Assembly: GCA_001725155.1 (NCBI GenBank)
Contig: MEFP01000019.1
Span: forward strand, 62,001-126,000
Origin: Lysobacteraceae bacterium SCN 69-320
GTDB lineage: Bacteria; Pseudomonadota; Gammaproteobacteria; Xanthomonadales; Rhodanobacteraceae
DNA: 64,000 nt
Direction of reading: 5' to 3'
Shown here: positions 9,006 to 17,699 of the stretch, piece by piece
Position numbering within the stretch: position 1 is the first letter of the stretch
How the letters are laid out: each line of letters starts with the position of its first letter
Translations under genes and position numbers: made by a program
The notes under the pieces: generated by a model
What the model was told of the DNA's origin: nothing
The model's input: the letters and a program-made list of their open reading frames with translations, nothing else
The model's database searches: none

Positions 9006-9362
9006 GGTCGCTCCAAAATTGAAAACCCGCCCGATTCGGCCCAGGTTCGACCGGACTCGATCCGCCAAGTTCGTCGCCACCAGCGAACATCGTTGGCGTC
9101 GATGCGAACGGAACACGAGAAATGCCACCGATGGCGCATCGGCGAAATGAATCGCCATGGCTTGCCGCGTAAACGCAGGCGACAGTACGGCTTGCCCACG
9201 GCAAGAAGGCAATGTGCCCTGGCCACTTCAGACCGGCAGCCGTCCTGCGCGCAGCCGCTAGAGAAAACGGCCTGACGAGCATAGCCCGGCGAAAAAATCC
9301 CAAAAAAAAGAACCCACCCTTGTGGGGTGGGTTCTCAGCAAGCAACAGCCGGAACTGGTCGA
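9006..9362. other. Intergenic stretch between two leftward secreted-protein genes
   Basis: This 357-base stretch holds no convincing gene. Its left part is the upstream region of the FN3-like gene and includes a small inverted repeat, CTTGCC/GGCAAG, at about 9192-9206. Its right part contains the intrinsic terminator of the downstream paralogue. I could not find a convincing sigma-70 promoter in it, although the terminator implies one for the gene at 7611-9005. Confidence 0.6.
9299..9334 (-). terminator. Intrinsic terminator of the secreted-protein pair
   Basis: A 10-bp perfect stem, GAACCCACCC (9310-9319) with GGGTGGGTTC (9325-9334), followed on the minus strand by a run of eight T (complement of 9302-9309). 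It ends transcription from the gene at 9363-9860. Confidence 0.92.
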
Positions 9363-9860
9363 TCAGTCGATCGAGAAGTTCTGCAGCGCCACCGGCAGAC
9401 GGCCATCGGCCGCCAGGGTGAACGCGCCGCAGCCGCCGGTGCCCGGGCTGGAGGTCACGACCAGGTAGTACGCGCCAAGGCCGGTCGGAACCGTCATCGT
9501 CTCGTTCTGACCCGCAACGTTGTTGTCGGCCACGTCGGCGCAGGACACGCCGCCGCCGCAGCTGCCCGACAGGTACAGCATGGCCGGGTTCCAGGTCGCC
9601 GTCGTCGTGCTCAGCGTGAACGTGGTCGCCGTGCGCGTCGCGTCGATGTTGAAGCGATAGATGACATCGTTTTCCGGCGACGAGAACGCGCCGCAGAGCG
9701 TGCCGAGCTGGTTGGAACCCGCACACGAATCACCGGTGACCGTGTGGTTCGCACCCACCAGCGGGATGATGGACGGCGAGGCGCACGACTGAGCCGCGGC
9801 CGAACCGGCGCACGCGGCGGCGGTCAGGCCGAGGGCGAGCAAAAGCGCATTCTTATTCAT
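9363..9860 (-). CDS. Secreted PPC-like beta-sandwich protein (paralogue of 6981-7481)
   Basis: A 165-residue exported protein, clearly a duplicate of the one at 6981-7481: the blocks LGTLCGAFSSPENDVIYRFN, TTTATWNPAMLYLSGSCGGG and the end LPVALQNFSID are identical. The signal peptide is residues 1-23 (LALGLTAAACAGSAAAQ). Cys pairs suggest disulphides in the periplasm or outside. The ATG has GGAG 6-7 bases upstream. It follows the gene at 9908-10672 by 47 bases without an obvious terminator, so the two are probably co-transcribed and end at the terminator at 9299-9334. The family resembles PPC-like domains; function unknown. Confidence 0.78.
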   Translation of the reverse strand: MNKNALLLALGLTAAACAGSAAAQSCASPSIIPLVGANHTVTGDSCAGSNQLGTLCGAFSSPENDVIYRFNIDATRTATTFTLSTTTATWNPAMLYLSGSCGGGVSCADVADNNVAGQNETMTVPTGLGAYYLVVTSSPGTGGCGAFTLAADGRLPVALQNFSID

Positions 9861-9907
9861 TGGATTACTCCGACTCTAAAGGTAAAAGGGCGCAACTATT
9901 CAGAACA

Positions 9908-10672
9908 TCAGAAGCCGATGAAGGTCTGACGACGCGAATCGAACTCGTCGAACTTGATGATCTTGGTCGCCTGGTTCGAACGGAACGAGCTGGTCGAGTC
10001 GGCGAGGCCCATGATGGCCGTGTCGATGCCGGTCCAGCCGGCGTTGTCGACGTTGATCGAGCCGGTCGGGGTGGCCGGGTTGTTGTTGTTCACCCAGATG
10101 TTGATCTTGCCGGTGCCGCTGGCGCCGATGACGACTTCACCTTCGACCACGTTCGCACCCGCCGCGAGCGGAGCAACGAACGGCGCGCTGACGTAGTCGG
10201 TGCCGTTGTTGGTGCCGGCCACGAACGAAACCTGACGGCCGGTCGCACCGCCCGGGATCAGCGAAGCGCGCAGAACCTGCACGGAACCGCCGGCGGCCGG
10301 GAACGGATTGGCCGAGTTGGCCGTGAACAGCTGGACCTTCTGCAGGCCGCTGAACGGGGTGATGGTGTCGGCGTTCAGGTAGAAGCGGAAGCGGTAGCGC
10401 GCTTCGGCCGACGGGGTATCGTCGCGCACGAACGAGCTGGCCAGACCGCCGGCGCCAGCATTGAAGCTGGTGTCCAGGCCGCAGGTCGTCGTGTTCATGC
10501 CCGGCGTCGTGATCGCCATCACACCGCCGCCGAGAACCGTCTTGCCGCTCCAGGCGCCCGTCGGCTGAGCCGGATCGGTCGGGCACTGAGCCATCGAAGC
10601 ACCCGCAAACGCCATACCCGCCAGACCCAACACCGCCAGCGACAGCGCCTTCATCATGACATTGGCCTTCAT
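9908..10672 (-). CDS. Exported hypothetical protein
   Basis: A 254-residue protein with a signal peptide (MKALSLAVLGLAGMAFAGASMAQ, about residues 7-29). The mature part is rich in Gly, Ala, Asn and Thr, with few charges, and looks like a beta-sandwich surface or secreted protein; segments such as ARYRFRFYLNADTI and KINIWVNNNNPAT alternate like beta strands. It has only a few Cys. I do not recognise the family. The ATG at 10672 was chosen: GGGAG lies about 8 bases upstream and the signal peptide starts at once, whereas the open frame up to 10837 is unlikely coding. A plausible promoter lies at 10751-10780. Confidence 0.75.
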   Translation of the reverse strand: MKANVMMKALSLAVLGLAGMAFAGASMAQCPTDPAQPTGAWSGKTVLGGGVMAITTPGMNTTTCGLDTSFNAGAGGLASSFVRDDTPSAEARYRFRFYLNADTITPFSGLQKVQLFTANSANPFPAAGGSVQVLRASLIPGGATGRQVSFVAGTNNGTDYVSAPFVAPLAAGANVVEGEVVIGASGTGKINIWVNNNNPATPTGSINVDNAGWTGIDTAIMGLADSTSSFRSNQATKIIKFDEFDSRRQTFIGF

Positions 10673-10750
10673 AAAGTTTTCTCCCAAGTTGGATCGGGCG
10701 GAAGCACGCTTCCTGCCCACGGAATCATTCATGGGGCCCGACAGAAAAGA

Positions 10751-10780
10751 AGTGTAATCAGCACAATCAAATGCCGTCAA
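10751..10780 (-). promoter_or_regulatory. Predicted sigma-70 promoter of the secreted-protein genes
   Basis: On the minus strand, TTGACG (complement of 10775-10780), an 18-base spacer, then TACACT (complement of 10751-10756). This gives 5/6 and 4/6 matches to consensus in an AT-richer patch. The start site would lie near 10744, leaving a leader of about 70 bases before the ATG at 10672. Confidence 0.5.
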
Positions 10781-10911
10781 CGCTTTAGCGACGGATCTGT
10801 GGGCGAATACACCACTTCTGGCGAACCGATTCGGCACCCGCCACGGGTACTCGGAAGCTAGTAACGCAGCCGGGGCCGCGCAGCGGACACTTGGCCGGCA
10901 GATTTTTTGCG

Positions 10912-10941
10912 TTGACGTTGATTGATGCGGATTGGGACAAT
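10912..10941 (+). promoter_or_regulatory. Predicted sigma-70 promoter of the glycosyltransferase genes
   Basis: TTGACG (10912-10917), an 18-base spacer and GACAAT (10936-10941), placed so that transcription would begin about 20 bases before the GTG at 10968. It is a mirror to the leftward promoter at 10751-10780. Confidence 0.45.
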
Positions 10942-10967
10942 CGGCTTTTCGCGCAGGCCGGAGTCCC

Positions 10968-11696
10968 GTGTCAAATCAACAGATTGGCTCTCGCAGCTGC
11001 CTCGCTGCCATGCCGGCCCGCAACGAGCAGGCCACGGTCGGCGAGGTCGTGCGCGGCGTCATGTCGGCACTGAACTGCCAGGTGCTGGTCATCAATGATG
11101 CCAGCACCGATGCCACGGCCGCGGCTGCGGCCGCGGCCGGCGCCATCGTCATCACCTTGCCGTTCCAGCTCGGCGCCTGGGGGGCCACCCAGGCCGGCAT
11201 GCGCTACGCGCTGCGCAATCAGTATGAGCGCGTGATCACCCTGGACGCGGACGGCCAGCATCACCCGGACGAACTGCCGCGGCTGCTGCAGGCGCATATC
11301 GACAGCGGGGCCGACGTCACGATCGGCACCTGCCCCGGGCGGCTCAGCGCGGCCAAGCGTCTGGCCTGGGCGTATTTCCGCCTCATCACGGGGCTCAGCG
11401 TCACCGATTTCACTTCGGGCCTGCGCGTCTACGGCCGCCGCGCGATCCGCGCGCTGGCCTCGCGCGAAGCCAGCCTCATCGACTATCAGGACATCGGCGT
11501 GCTCATCCTGCTGCGGCGCAAGGCGCTGCGCATCGCCGAGGCGCCGACCTTGATGTCGGCCCGGCGCAACGGCGCCTCGCGGATCTTCTCGTCCTGGTTC
11601 CGCGTTGCGCGCTACATGATCGCGACGACGGTGCTCAGCATCGCCCGCGTCGGCGCGCGCGAGCGACGCCGCGGCCTGGAGGCGCGCACGCCATGA
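10968..11696 (+). CDS. Family 2 glycosyltransferase
   Basis: A 242-residue GT-A-fold glycosyltransferase, probably moving a sugar from a nucleotide or polyprenyl donor at the inner membrane. Visible motifs: the N-terminal strand and nucleotide region LAAMPARNEQATVGEVVRGV, INDASTDAT, and the metal-binding DxD-type motif TLDADGQHHPDELP. It lacks the C-terminal membrane helices of dolichol-phosphate mannosyltransferase-type enzymes, but the next gene is a small DUF2304 membrane protein, a frequent partner of such GT2 enzymes. The GTG at 10968 has CCGGAG just upstream and gives the normal N-terminus; a longer start at 10932 is possible. It overlaps the next ATG by four bases. Confidence 0.9.
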   Translation: MSNQQIGSRSCLAAMPARNEQATVGEVVRGVMSALNCQVLVINDASTDATAAAAAAAGAIVITLPFQLGAWGATQAGMRYALRNQYERVITLDADGQHHPDELPRLLQAHIDSGADVTIGTCPGRLSAAKRLAWAYFRLITGLSVTDFTSGLRVYGRRAIRALASREASLIDYQDIGVLILLRRKALRIAEAPTLMSARRNGASRIFSSWFRVARYMIATTVLSIARVGARERRRGLEARTP

Positions 11697-12073
11697 CCGC
11701 GCAGATCACGGCCGCCCTGCTCGGCCTGGCCCTGGCCGGCAGCATCCTCTATCTGGTGCGCCGCGATCACTTGCACGGCCCCTACGCGCTGTGGTGGCTG
11801 ATCGTCGCTGCAGCCACGCTGGTGCTGGGCTTCGTGCCGCGCACGATTGACTGGCTGGCGCATCTGACCGGCATCGGCTATCCGCCGGTGCTGCCGATCA
11901 TCATCGGTCTTTCGCTGATCCTGTTGCGCCTGCTGCAGCTCGACATCGAACGCTCGCGCCAGGAACGCCAGATCCGGCGCCTGAATCAGAAGCTCGCCAT
12001 CCTCGAGGAAGAGCTGACGACCTTGCGCCGGGCCGTGACGACGCGGGCCGACTCCGCCAGCCGGTCGGACTGA
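11693..12073 (+). CDS. DUF2304 small membrane protein
   Basis: A 126-residue protein with three hydrophobic helices (about residues 3-20, 33-50 and 67-82) followed by a charged coiled-coil-like tail (LDIERSRQERQIRRLNQKL...EEELTTLRRAV). This is the layout of DUF2304 proteins, which accompany GT2 glycosyltransferases and may anchor or help them. Its ATG lies inside the stop region of the GT2 gene (ATGA overlap at 11693-11696), which supports a working pair. The GT4 gene starts 11 bases later. Confidence 0.85.
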   Translation: MTAQITAALLGLALAGSILYLVRRDHLHGPYALWWLIVAAATLVLGFVPRTIDWLAHLTGIGYPPVLPIIIGLSLILLRLLQLDIERSRQERQIRRLNQKLAILEEELTTLRRAVTTRADSASRSD

Positions 12074-12083
12074 CGCGCCGCGC

Positions 12084-13244
12084 ATGCGCGTACTGCACCT
12101 GGGCAAGTTCTATCCGCCGGCGCCCGGCGGCATAGAAACCTTCACGGCCATCCTCGCGCGCGAACAGGCCCAGGCCGGCGATACGGTCGAGGTGCTCGCG
12201 CACTCAGCAGCGCCAGGCTGGCGCAGCCGGCGGCGCATGGACGGCGCCGTCGGCATCGTCGAAGCCGGCCGGCCAGGCCAGCTCGCCTATGCGCCGCTGA
12301 GTCCTGCGTTCCCGCTGCAGCTGCAACGCTGCATCGCCCGCGTCCGGCCCGATCTGCTGCACATCCACGTGCCGAACACCTCGGCATTCGCGGCCCTGCT
12401 GCTGCCGGCGGCGCGGCGGCTGCCCTGGGTCGTGCACTGGCATGCGGACATCCCGCTTGACAGCGGCAGCCGCCTGCTGCGCGCGGCCTATCCGTTCTAT
12501 CGGCCCTGGGAACAGGCGCTGCTGCGCCGCGCCGACCGCATCATCGCGACTTCGGCGGCGTATCGCGACGCGAGCCCGGCGCTCGCACGCTGGCGCGACC
12601 GGACCGTGGTCGTGCCGCTGGCGCTCGGCGAAGCCGAAGCACCGGCTGTGACGGCACCGCTGTGGCCGGCCGGCAAGCGCCGCCTGCTCGCCGTGGGACG
12701 GCTCAGCCATTACAAGGGATTCGAGGTGCTGCTCGACAGCCTCGTCGGACAGCCCGACCTGGCGCTGCTGCTGATCGGCGGCGGCGAGCGCGAAGCGGCG
12801 CTGCGCGAGCAGGTGCGCCGGCTCGGCCTCGACGAGCGCGTGCAACTGGCCGGTCAGGTCGACGATGCCTGTCTGCAGCAGGCCTATGCCCAGGCCGAGA
12901 TCTTCTGTCTGCCGTCGCTGGATCGGGCCGAGGCCTTCGGCATGGTGCTGCTCGAGGCCATGCGCGCAGGCCTGCCCTGCGTAGCCAGTGCGATCGCGGG
13001 TTCCGGGGTCGGTGAAGTCGTTCGCGACGGCGAGACCGGTGTGCTGGTGGCGCCCGGCGACGCCGGCGCGCTGAGCGCTGTGCTGGCCGCGCTGGCCGCG
13101 GACGCCGGCCGGTGCCGACGCTACGGCGAAGCCGGTCGGCAGCGCTGGCAGCAGGCCTATCGTCCGGCCGCCGTCATGGCGGCGACGCGTCAGGTGTATG
13201 CGGCGGCGCAGGCCGCCCGCGCAGCAGCAACGCGACGAGACTGA
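12084..13244 (+). CDS. Family 4 glycosyltransferase
   Basis: A 386-residue GT-B-fold glycosyltransferase. The N-terminal acceptor domain starts RVLHLGKFYPPAPGGIETF, with the glycine-rich turn typical of GT4. The C-terminal donor domain starts RRLLAVGRLSHYKGFEVLL and contains the E-x7-E region (DRAEAFGMVLLEAMRAGLP). Length is usual for the family. It follows the GT2/DUF2304 pair with an 11-base gap, so the three likely form one unit for a surface glycan or glycolipid. Its last 71 bases overlap, tail to tail, with the membrane protein gene on the other strand. Confidence 0.92.
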   Translation: MRVLHLGKFYPPAPGGIETFTAILAREQAQAGDTVEVLAHSAAPGWRSRRRMDGAVGIVEAGRPGQLAYAPLSPAFPLQLQRCIARVRPDLLHIHVPNTSAFAALLLPAARRLPWVVHWHADIPLDSGSRLLRAAYPFYRPWEQALLRRADRIIATSAAYRDASPALARWRDRTVVVPLALGEAEAPAVTAPLWPAGKRRLLAVGRLSHYKGFEVLLDSLVGQPDLALLLIGGGEREAALREQVRRLGLDERVQLAGQVDDACLQQAYAQAEIFCLPSLDRAEAFGMVLLEAMRAGLPCVASAIAGSGVGEVVRDGETGVLVAPGDAGALSAVLAALAADAGRCRRYGEAGRQRWQQAYRPAAVMAATRQVYAAAQAARAAATRRD

Positions 13245-14748
13245 GCGCCAACGGCGCCCAGTGCAGCATCAGACGGCTCGCGGCCGTCTGGCTCGCAGCC
13301 CATTTCGCGGCCGGGGTGAAGACGAACAGGACGAACAGCGCGGCGAGGCCGCCGCCGATCAGCACGGCGAGCAGTCCGGTCTCGCGCTCGCGCCAGAGCC
13401 GCTCGCGCTGCCAGACCAGGCAGCCCAGCAGCAACGGCCAGAGCAGATGCCAGTTGTACTGGCCGAGCAGACCGTTGAGGAAGGCCAGTGCCGCGCCCAG
13501 CCGCGCGGTCTCGCTGCCGCTCGTCGTCAGACCGCTGACCGTATCGCGCACGATCGCGAGCCACGGCAGTTGCAGCAGCAGCGAAACCAGCACCGCGGCC
13601 ACGACGAGCAGCATGGCAGCGGCAAGCCCGGGCTTGCGCCAGCGCGACGGCAGCGCGACGAGCACGGCCAGTCCCGCCAGCCAGAGCAGCCAGATCGCGC
13701 CCTCGAACTTGAGCAGCGGCAACGCCGTGGCGCAGCAGACGGCGAGCAGCAATTGCCCGCGGTCGCCGTCGCGCAGCCAGCGCAGCCAGCTCAGCACGGC
13801 GAAGGTCAAAGCCGTTGCAACCCAGAGATCCGCATACCCCGCCAGCGCCGCATGCACCGACAGCAACGGCAGCGACGCGAGCAGATACGCGAATACCGCG
13901 CAGCGCAGCGGCGCCACGCCCAGGGCCCGCCACTGCCCGGCGCAGCCGGCAATCAGCGCCAGCCAGAGCAACGGCCAGGCCATGCCGACGGCGCCTTCGT
14001 TCCAGGCGCCGGCCGAGGCGGCGAACCACAGTTCGATACGGCTCAGCAGCTCCGGATAGCGCCAGGCCAGCGCGGTGTGCAGCGTCGCATCGCCGTGTTG
14101 CCACCAGATCGCCGGATCGACGAACGGCACCTGGCCGAGCTCGAACCAGGTCCTGGCCTTCAGCGACCAGGCGTTCCAGGCATCCCAGGCGAAGACCGGG
14201 CGCAGCCAGGCTTCGTCGGCGACCAGGGCCAGGCGCACGGCGATCGCCGCGAACAACAGCCAGGCCCAGTACGGCAGTCGCTCGCCGGCCGTGCTCCCCG
14301 CCGCCGGCAATGAGGCACCGCTGCGAACTCGCCCTGCGGCGGCCTGGCCCAGGAGGCGGGCAAACGCGACCAGCAGCGGCAAGGTCACGGCAAACAGGCG
14401 CCAGTGGCTGTCCGGCTTCACGAGCAGGTCCACCGCCACGGCCGCGGCGAACCCCAGAAGCACGGCGTAGAGACCGAAGCGATCGCCGATGCGACCGAGC
14501 CAGGCGGCCAGCCACAACCACGCCAGCGCTCCGCCGAAGACCGGCAGCACGGCGCCGAACAACTGTACGCCGACAGTGTCCCGGCGCAGGCCGACGAGCG
14601 CGCCGGTCAGCAGAAAGCCGAGCAGCAGCGCGTAGCCGCCGGCGGCCAGCCATTCGCCGACGCGGCGCGGCACCCCCGCCGCGATCAGCCACAGCACCGC
14701 GCCGAGCACGGCGCAGCACGACCAGCCGAGCAGCAGTCCCGGCGTCAT
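13174..14748 (-). CDS. Polytopic membrane protein, glycosyltransferase-39-like
   Basis: A 524-residue protein with about 11-13 membrane helices. The first periplasmic-type loop between helices contains FAWDAWNAWSLKARTWFELG and a following HGDATLHTALAWRYPELLS. This acidic loop after an early helix cluster is reminiscent of polyprenyl-dependent GT-C glycosyltransferases (ArnT/PMT-like), though I do not see enough to name the substrate. The ATG at 14748 is preceded by AGGAGG at ideal spacing and overlaps the stop of the upstream gene by four bases. The 3' end runs 71 bases into the convergent GT4 gene. Role in the glycosylation cassette is inferred from position. Confidence 0.75.
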   Translation of the reverse strand: MTPGLLLGWSCCAVLGAVLWLIAAGVPRRVGEWLAAGGYALLLGFLLTGALVGLRRDTVGVQLFGAVLPVFGGALAWLWLAAWLGRIGDRFGLYAVLLGFAAAVAVDLLVKPDSHWRLFAVTLPLLVAFARLLGQAAAGRVRSGASLPAAGSTAGERLPYWAWLLFAAIAVRLALVADEAWLRPVFAWDAWNAWSLKARTWFELGQVPFVDPAIWWQHGDATLHTALAWRYPELLSRIELWFAASAGAWNEGAVGMAWPLLWLALIAGCAGQWRALGVAPLRCAVFAYLLASLPLLSVHAALAGYADLWVATALTFAVLSWLRWLRDGDRGQLLLAVCCATALPLLKFEGAIWLLWLAGLAVLVALPSRWRKPGLAAAMLLVVAAVLVSLLLQLPWLAIVRDTVSGLTTSGSETARLGAALAFLNGLLGQYNWHLLWPLLLGCLVWQRERLWRERETGLLAVLIGGGLAALFVLFVFTPAAKWAASQTAASRLMLHWAPLALSLVALLLRGRPAPPHTPDASPP

Positions 14749-15938
14749 GGCGCGGCCTCCTGGCCGAGGCGATAGACATACAGCGGCGACGCCTCGAGCA
14801 GCGGCCGCGCCGGCAGCGCCAGTTCGCTGTCGATCTGCAGCAGGCCCTGCGCGGCGTCGTAGCGCGGCGCTTCCTGGGCGTACAGCGCGAGGAATACCGG
14901 CTCGCTCAGAAAATGCGCGCCGCCCCAGCCGACCAGATTCACCGGCCCGGTGCGGGCCGGTGCCAGGTGATAGATCAGGCGCGCGCGCACGAAATCCGAT
15001 TCCGCATCGACGAGCAGGCGCACGCGGTCGGGATCGGCGCCGGCGTCGCGCAGCACGGCGCGGACGCGCTGCGCCGCATCAAGCAGATCCGCGTCGGGCA
15101 GCTGGCGCTGACGCTCCTGCCAGTCCAGGCCCGAATAGGCCAGCCGCGTCGCCGCATGCCGGTCGGCCAGGCCGAGGCTCCAGCGCAGGTCCAGCAGCAG
15201 CCAGGCAATCACTGCCGCGACGGTCATGACGTGAAGGATGCGGCGCGGCTGCCCCGGCGCGAACTGCAGCAGCAGCACGAGCGTGAGCACGAGGCCCACG
15301 GCCAGCAGCAGCACCGGCGAGCGCGTGCGCACGGCGCCGCTGTCGGGCCCCAGTGCGCTGATCGACATCAGCGACCAGGCCCGCCGGCCCGACCATTCGG
15401 TCGCGACCGCGGCGAGGCGGCCGGTCCACGACGGCGACCAGAATTCGACGTTTTCGAGCCGGAACGGGCGAAACGCGCGCGCTGCCGGCACCGACTGGGC
15501 CACCGGATACACCGCGAAGCCGATTTCGCTGATCGTGCCGCGCCATTCCTGCTCGCGGCTCAGATCAATGCTGCCGACGCCGCCGCGCGGACGCGTCAGC
15601 GCGATCGTGCGCACGTCGCCGGGCGAATCCGCGCGACGGTAGACCAGCGCGAGTTCCAAAGTCGGCGCGAGCGCGTCGAAGCGGTAGCGCAGCACCGGCC
15701 AGTCGGCCGCATCGGCGATGTCCACGCTGCGCACGAGCAGTGCGCCCTCGTTGTCGTCGGCAGTTTCGATCGCGAGCGCGCTGCCGTCGATCTGCGCACC
15801 GCTCAGCGCGGCGAACTCGGCGCCTTCGATGCGATAGCGCTGCTGCGGCCAGGGCGACTGGAACGGCGACAGTTCGGCGAAGAAGGCGATCAGCACGAAC
15901 CAGACCGCGACGATGACGACGACGAGCACGCGCGGCAT
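14745..15938 (-). CDS. Hypothetical membrane protein of a glycosylation cassette
   Basis: A 397-residue protein of unknown function. An N-terminal membrane anchor (VLVVVIVAVWFVLIAFFAE) is followed by a beta-rich, probably periplasmic domain to about residue 190, then two more hydrophobic helices (PVLLLAVGLVLTLVLLLQF and HVMTVAAVIAWLLLDLRW) and a soluble C-terminal domain of about 150 residues. It overlaps both neighbours by 4 or fewer bases (stop of the DUF455-type gene and start of the GT-C-like gene), so the three are one operon. Pairing with a polytopic GT-like protein suggests a role in glycan transfer or modification, but no motif proves it. Confidence 0.7.
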   Translation of the reverse strand: MPRVLVVVIVAVWFVLIAFFAELSPFQSPWPQQRYRIEGAEFAALSGAQIDGSALAIETADDNEGALLVRSVDIADAADWPVLRYRFDALAPTLELALVYRRADSPGDVRTIALTRPRGGVGSIDLSREQEWRGTISEIGFAVYPVAQSVPAARAFRPFRLENVEFWSPSWTGRLAAVATEWSGRRAWSLMSISALGPDSGAVRTRSPVLLLAVGLVLTLVLLLQFAPGQPRRILHVMTVAAVIAWLLLDLRWSLGLADRHAATRLAYSGLDWQERQRQLPDADLLDAAQRVRAVLRDAGADPDRVRLLVDAESDFVRARLIYHLAPARTGPVNLVGWGGAHFLSEPVFLALYAQEAPRYDAAQGLLQIDSELALPARPLLEASPLYVYRLGQEAAP

Positions 15939-16753
15939 CAGGCCACCAGCGCGTCCAGCCGATCCAGCTCCAGCGGCGTGAAGCCCGCGGCGAGCCGGTC
16001 GCGCCGGTTGAAAGGTCCCTTCAGCGCGCCGCGATAGTACTGCTGCAGCAGGCGCTGGAAGGTGTCGGCCGGATCGACGCCGGCGCGTTCGCAGCACCAG
16101 CCGAACCAGCGCGTGCCGGCAGCGACATGGGCCACTTCTTCGGCGAGGATCTGTTCGAGTATCGCGATCGTGGCGGTATCGCCGACCGCGTGCAGGCGCT
16201 GGATCATGCCGGGCGTCACGTCGAGGCCGCGCGCCTCCAGCACGCGCGGCACCAGCGCCATGCGCTCCAGGCAGCTGTCGGCCGTGCGCCGCGCCATCTC
16301 CCAGAGTCCGTCGTGCGCCGGCAGGTCGCCGTAGCGCAGGCCGAAATCGTCGAGCCGGCGTTGCAGCAGGGTGAAATGACGCGCCTCGTCGGCGGCCACG
16401 GCGACCCAGTCTGCATAGAACGCGGCCGGCAGGTCGCGAAAGCGATAGACCGCATCCCAGGCCAGGTTGATCGCGTTGAACTCGATATGGGCGACCGCAT
16501 GCACGAGTGCGGCGCGCCCGGCTTCGCTGCCGAGACCGCGCTGCGCCAGCGCGCGCGGCGCTACCAGCAGCGGTTGCGCCGGCCGACCCGGCTCGCCGAT
16601 CGGTTGCGGCGGCGGCGCGGCGGCGCGATCGAGCGCACCGGCGGCAAACGCGGCGGCCGCCCGCATCGTGCGCTCGACCTTGCGCGCAGCGTCGCACTCG
16701 ACCAGGCAGGACTGTGCGACGGCGAACAGATTGGTCGTGGCGATGGCGGTCAT
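15938..16753 (-). CDS. DUF455 family ferritin-like protein
   Basis: A 271-residue helical protein with the hallmarks of a ferritin-like di-iron fold: HIEFNAINLAWDAVYRF near residue 85-100, ADEARHFTLL near 120, and AEEVAHVAAGTRWFGW near 200. The Glu and His residues in these segments match the metal ligands expected in DUF455 proteins. The biochemical substrate is not established for the family. The ATG at 16753 has GGGGAG upstream; an in-frame start at 16804 would add 17 residues without support. It is the first gene of a three-gene leftward operon and is divergent from the methyltransferase gene. Confidence 0.85.
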   Translation of the reverse strand: MTAIATTNLFAVAQSCLVECDAARKVERTMRAAAAFAAGALDRAAAPPPQPIGEPGRPAQPLLVAPRALAQRGLGSEAGRAALVHAVAHIEFNAINLAWDAVYRFRDLPAAFYADWVAVAADEARHFTLLQRRLDDFGLRYGDLPAHDGLWEMARRTADSCLERMALVPRVLEARGLDVTPGMIQRLHAVGDTATIAILEQILAEEVAHVAAGTRWFGWCCERAGVDPADTFQRLLQQYYRGALKGPFNRRDRLAAGFTPLELDRLDALVA

Positions 16754-16868
16754 GGCTCCCCAGCCGGACGCGGATCCGGTCCCGATTATGCCCGCAGGCA
16801 GCACGTCGAATGCTAGTGTCCGGTCATGCTGCGGCGCAGACGGGTGCCCAGGAACGAGGATTTTCGGC

Positions 16869-17654
16869 GTGGATCACGGCCTGCGCATTCCCGAACTCGA
16901 CGAAACCGCGCTGACGGCCGCGCTGCGCGCGTTTCTCGCGACGGCAACTGCGGCGGCCGATCCCTATCTCGCGGCCAAGCGTGCGCAGCCGGCCGCATTG
17001 CGCGAACTCGTGCGCGCCTACGCGAAGATCCGCGGCGCCCTGCAGCCGCGGCAGCGCGTACTCGACTGGGGCTGCCGCCATGCGGCGCTGTCGGCGCTGG
17101 CCCGCGCCGAATTCGGCGCCGAAGTCGAACTGCTGGGCTGCGACGTCTGCGCCGACACCGACTATGCCGGGTTCCATGCGGCCTGCGGCCTGGCGTACCG
17201 GCGCCTGCAGCATCCCTGGCAACTGCCCTACCCCGACGCGCATTTCGACACGGTGCTGGCCGGCGGCACGCTGGAGCACGTCCCCAACGACGGCGCGTCG
17301 CTGAGCGAGCTCTGGCGCGTACTCAAGCCCGGCGGCGCGCTGCTGATCACGCATCTGCCGAATGCCGGCTCCTGGACCGAATGCCTGTCGCGGCGCCTGT
17401 TCCCGGCCCAGGCGCACCAACGCCGCTATGCGCTGGCCGCCTTCCGCCGACGGCTGCTGCACTACGGCTTCGAAGCGGTGGCCGGCGGCCATCACCAGCT
17501 GATGCCGTCGAGCCTGCCGCCAACCTGGCGCCGGGCCTGGCTGGCCGGTGCCGTCGAACGCGCGCAATCACTGAATGCGCTGGAGAACGTCTGGCCGCTG
17601 CGCCGCTTCAGCGCGACCCTGTGGCTGATCGCGCGTCGCCGCGACGGCTTCTGA
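16869..17654 (+). CDS. Class I SAM-dependent methyltransferase (type 11-like)
   Basis: A 261-residue methyltransferase with the Rossmann core: motif I QRVLDWGCRHAALSAL (atypical CRHA in place of GxGxG), an acidic loop LGCDVC, motif region FDTVLAGGTLEHVPND, and the post-core VLKPGGALLITHLPN. The substrate is not identifiable; the position beside a glycosylation cassette suggests a lipid, quinone-like or glycan substrate. The GTG at 16869 has GAGGA 8 bases upstream. The region between it and the divergent DUF455 gene (16754-16868) should hold both promoters. Confidence 0.85.
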   Translation: MDHGLRIPELDETALTAALRAFLATATAAADPYLAAKRAQPAALRELVRAYAKIRGALQPRQRVLDWGCRHAALSALARAEFGAEVELLGCDVCADTDYAGFHAACGLAYRRLQHPWQLPYPDAHFDTVLAGGTLEHVPNDGASLSELWRVLKPGGALLITHLPNAGSWTECLSRRLFPAQAHQRRYALAAFRRRLLHYGFEAVAGGHHQLMPSSLPPTWRRAWLAGAVERAQSLNALENVWPLRRFSATLWLIARRRDGF

Positions 17655-17699
17655 CACCGCGCATCACGGCGCAATCGCCGCGATCGCGCCGGCCTCGCT

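Noticed and set aside
8962-9726. A 254-codon minus-strand open frame bridging the terminator region
   Set aside because: It crosses an intrinsic terminator and reads the paralogue gene out of frame.
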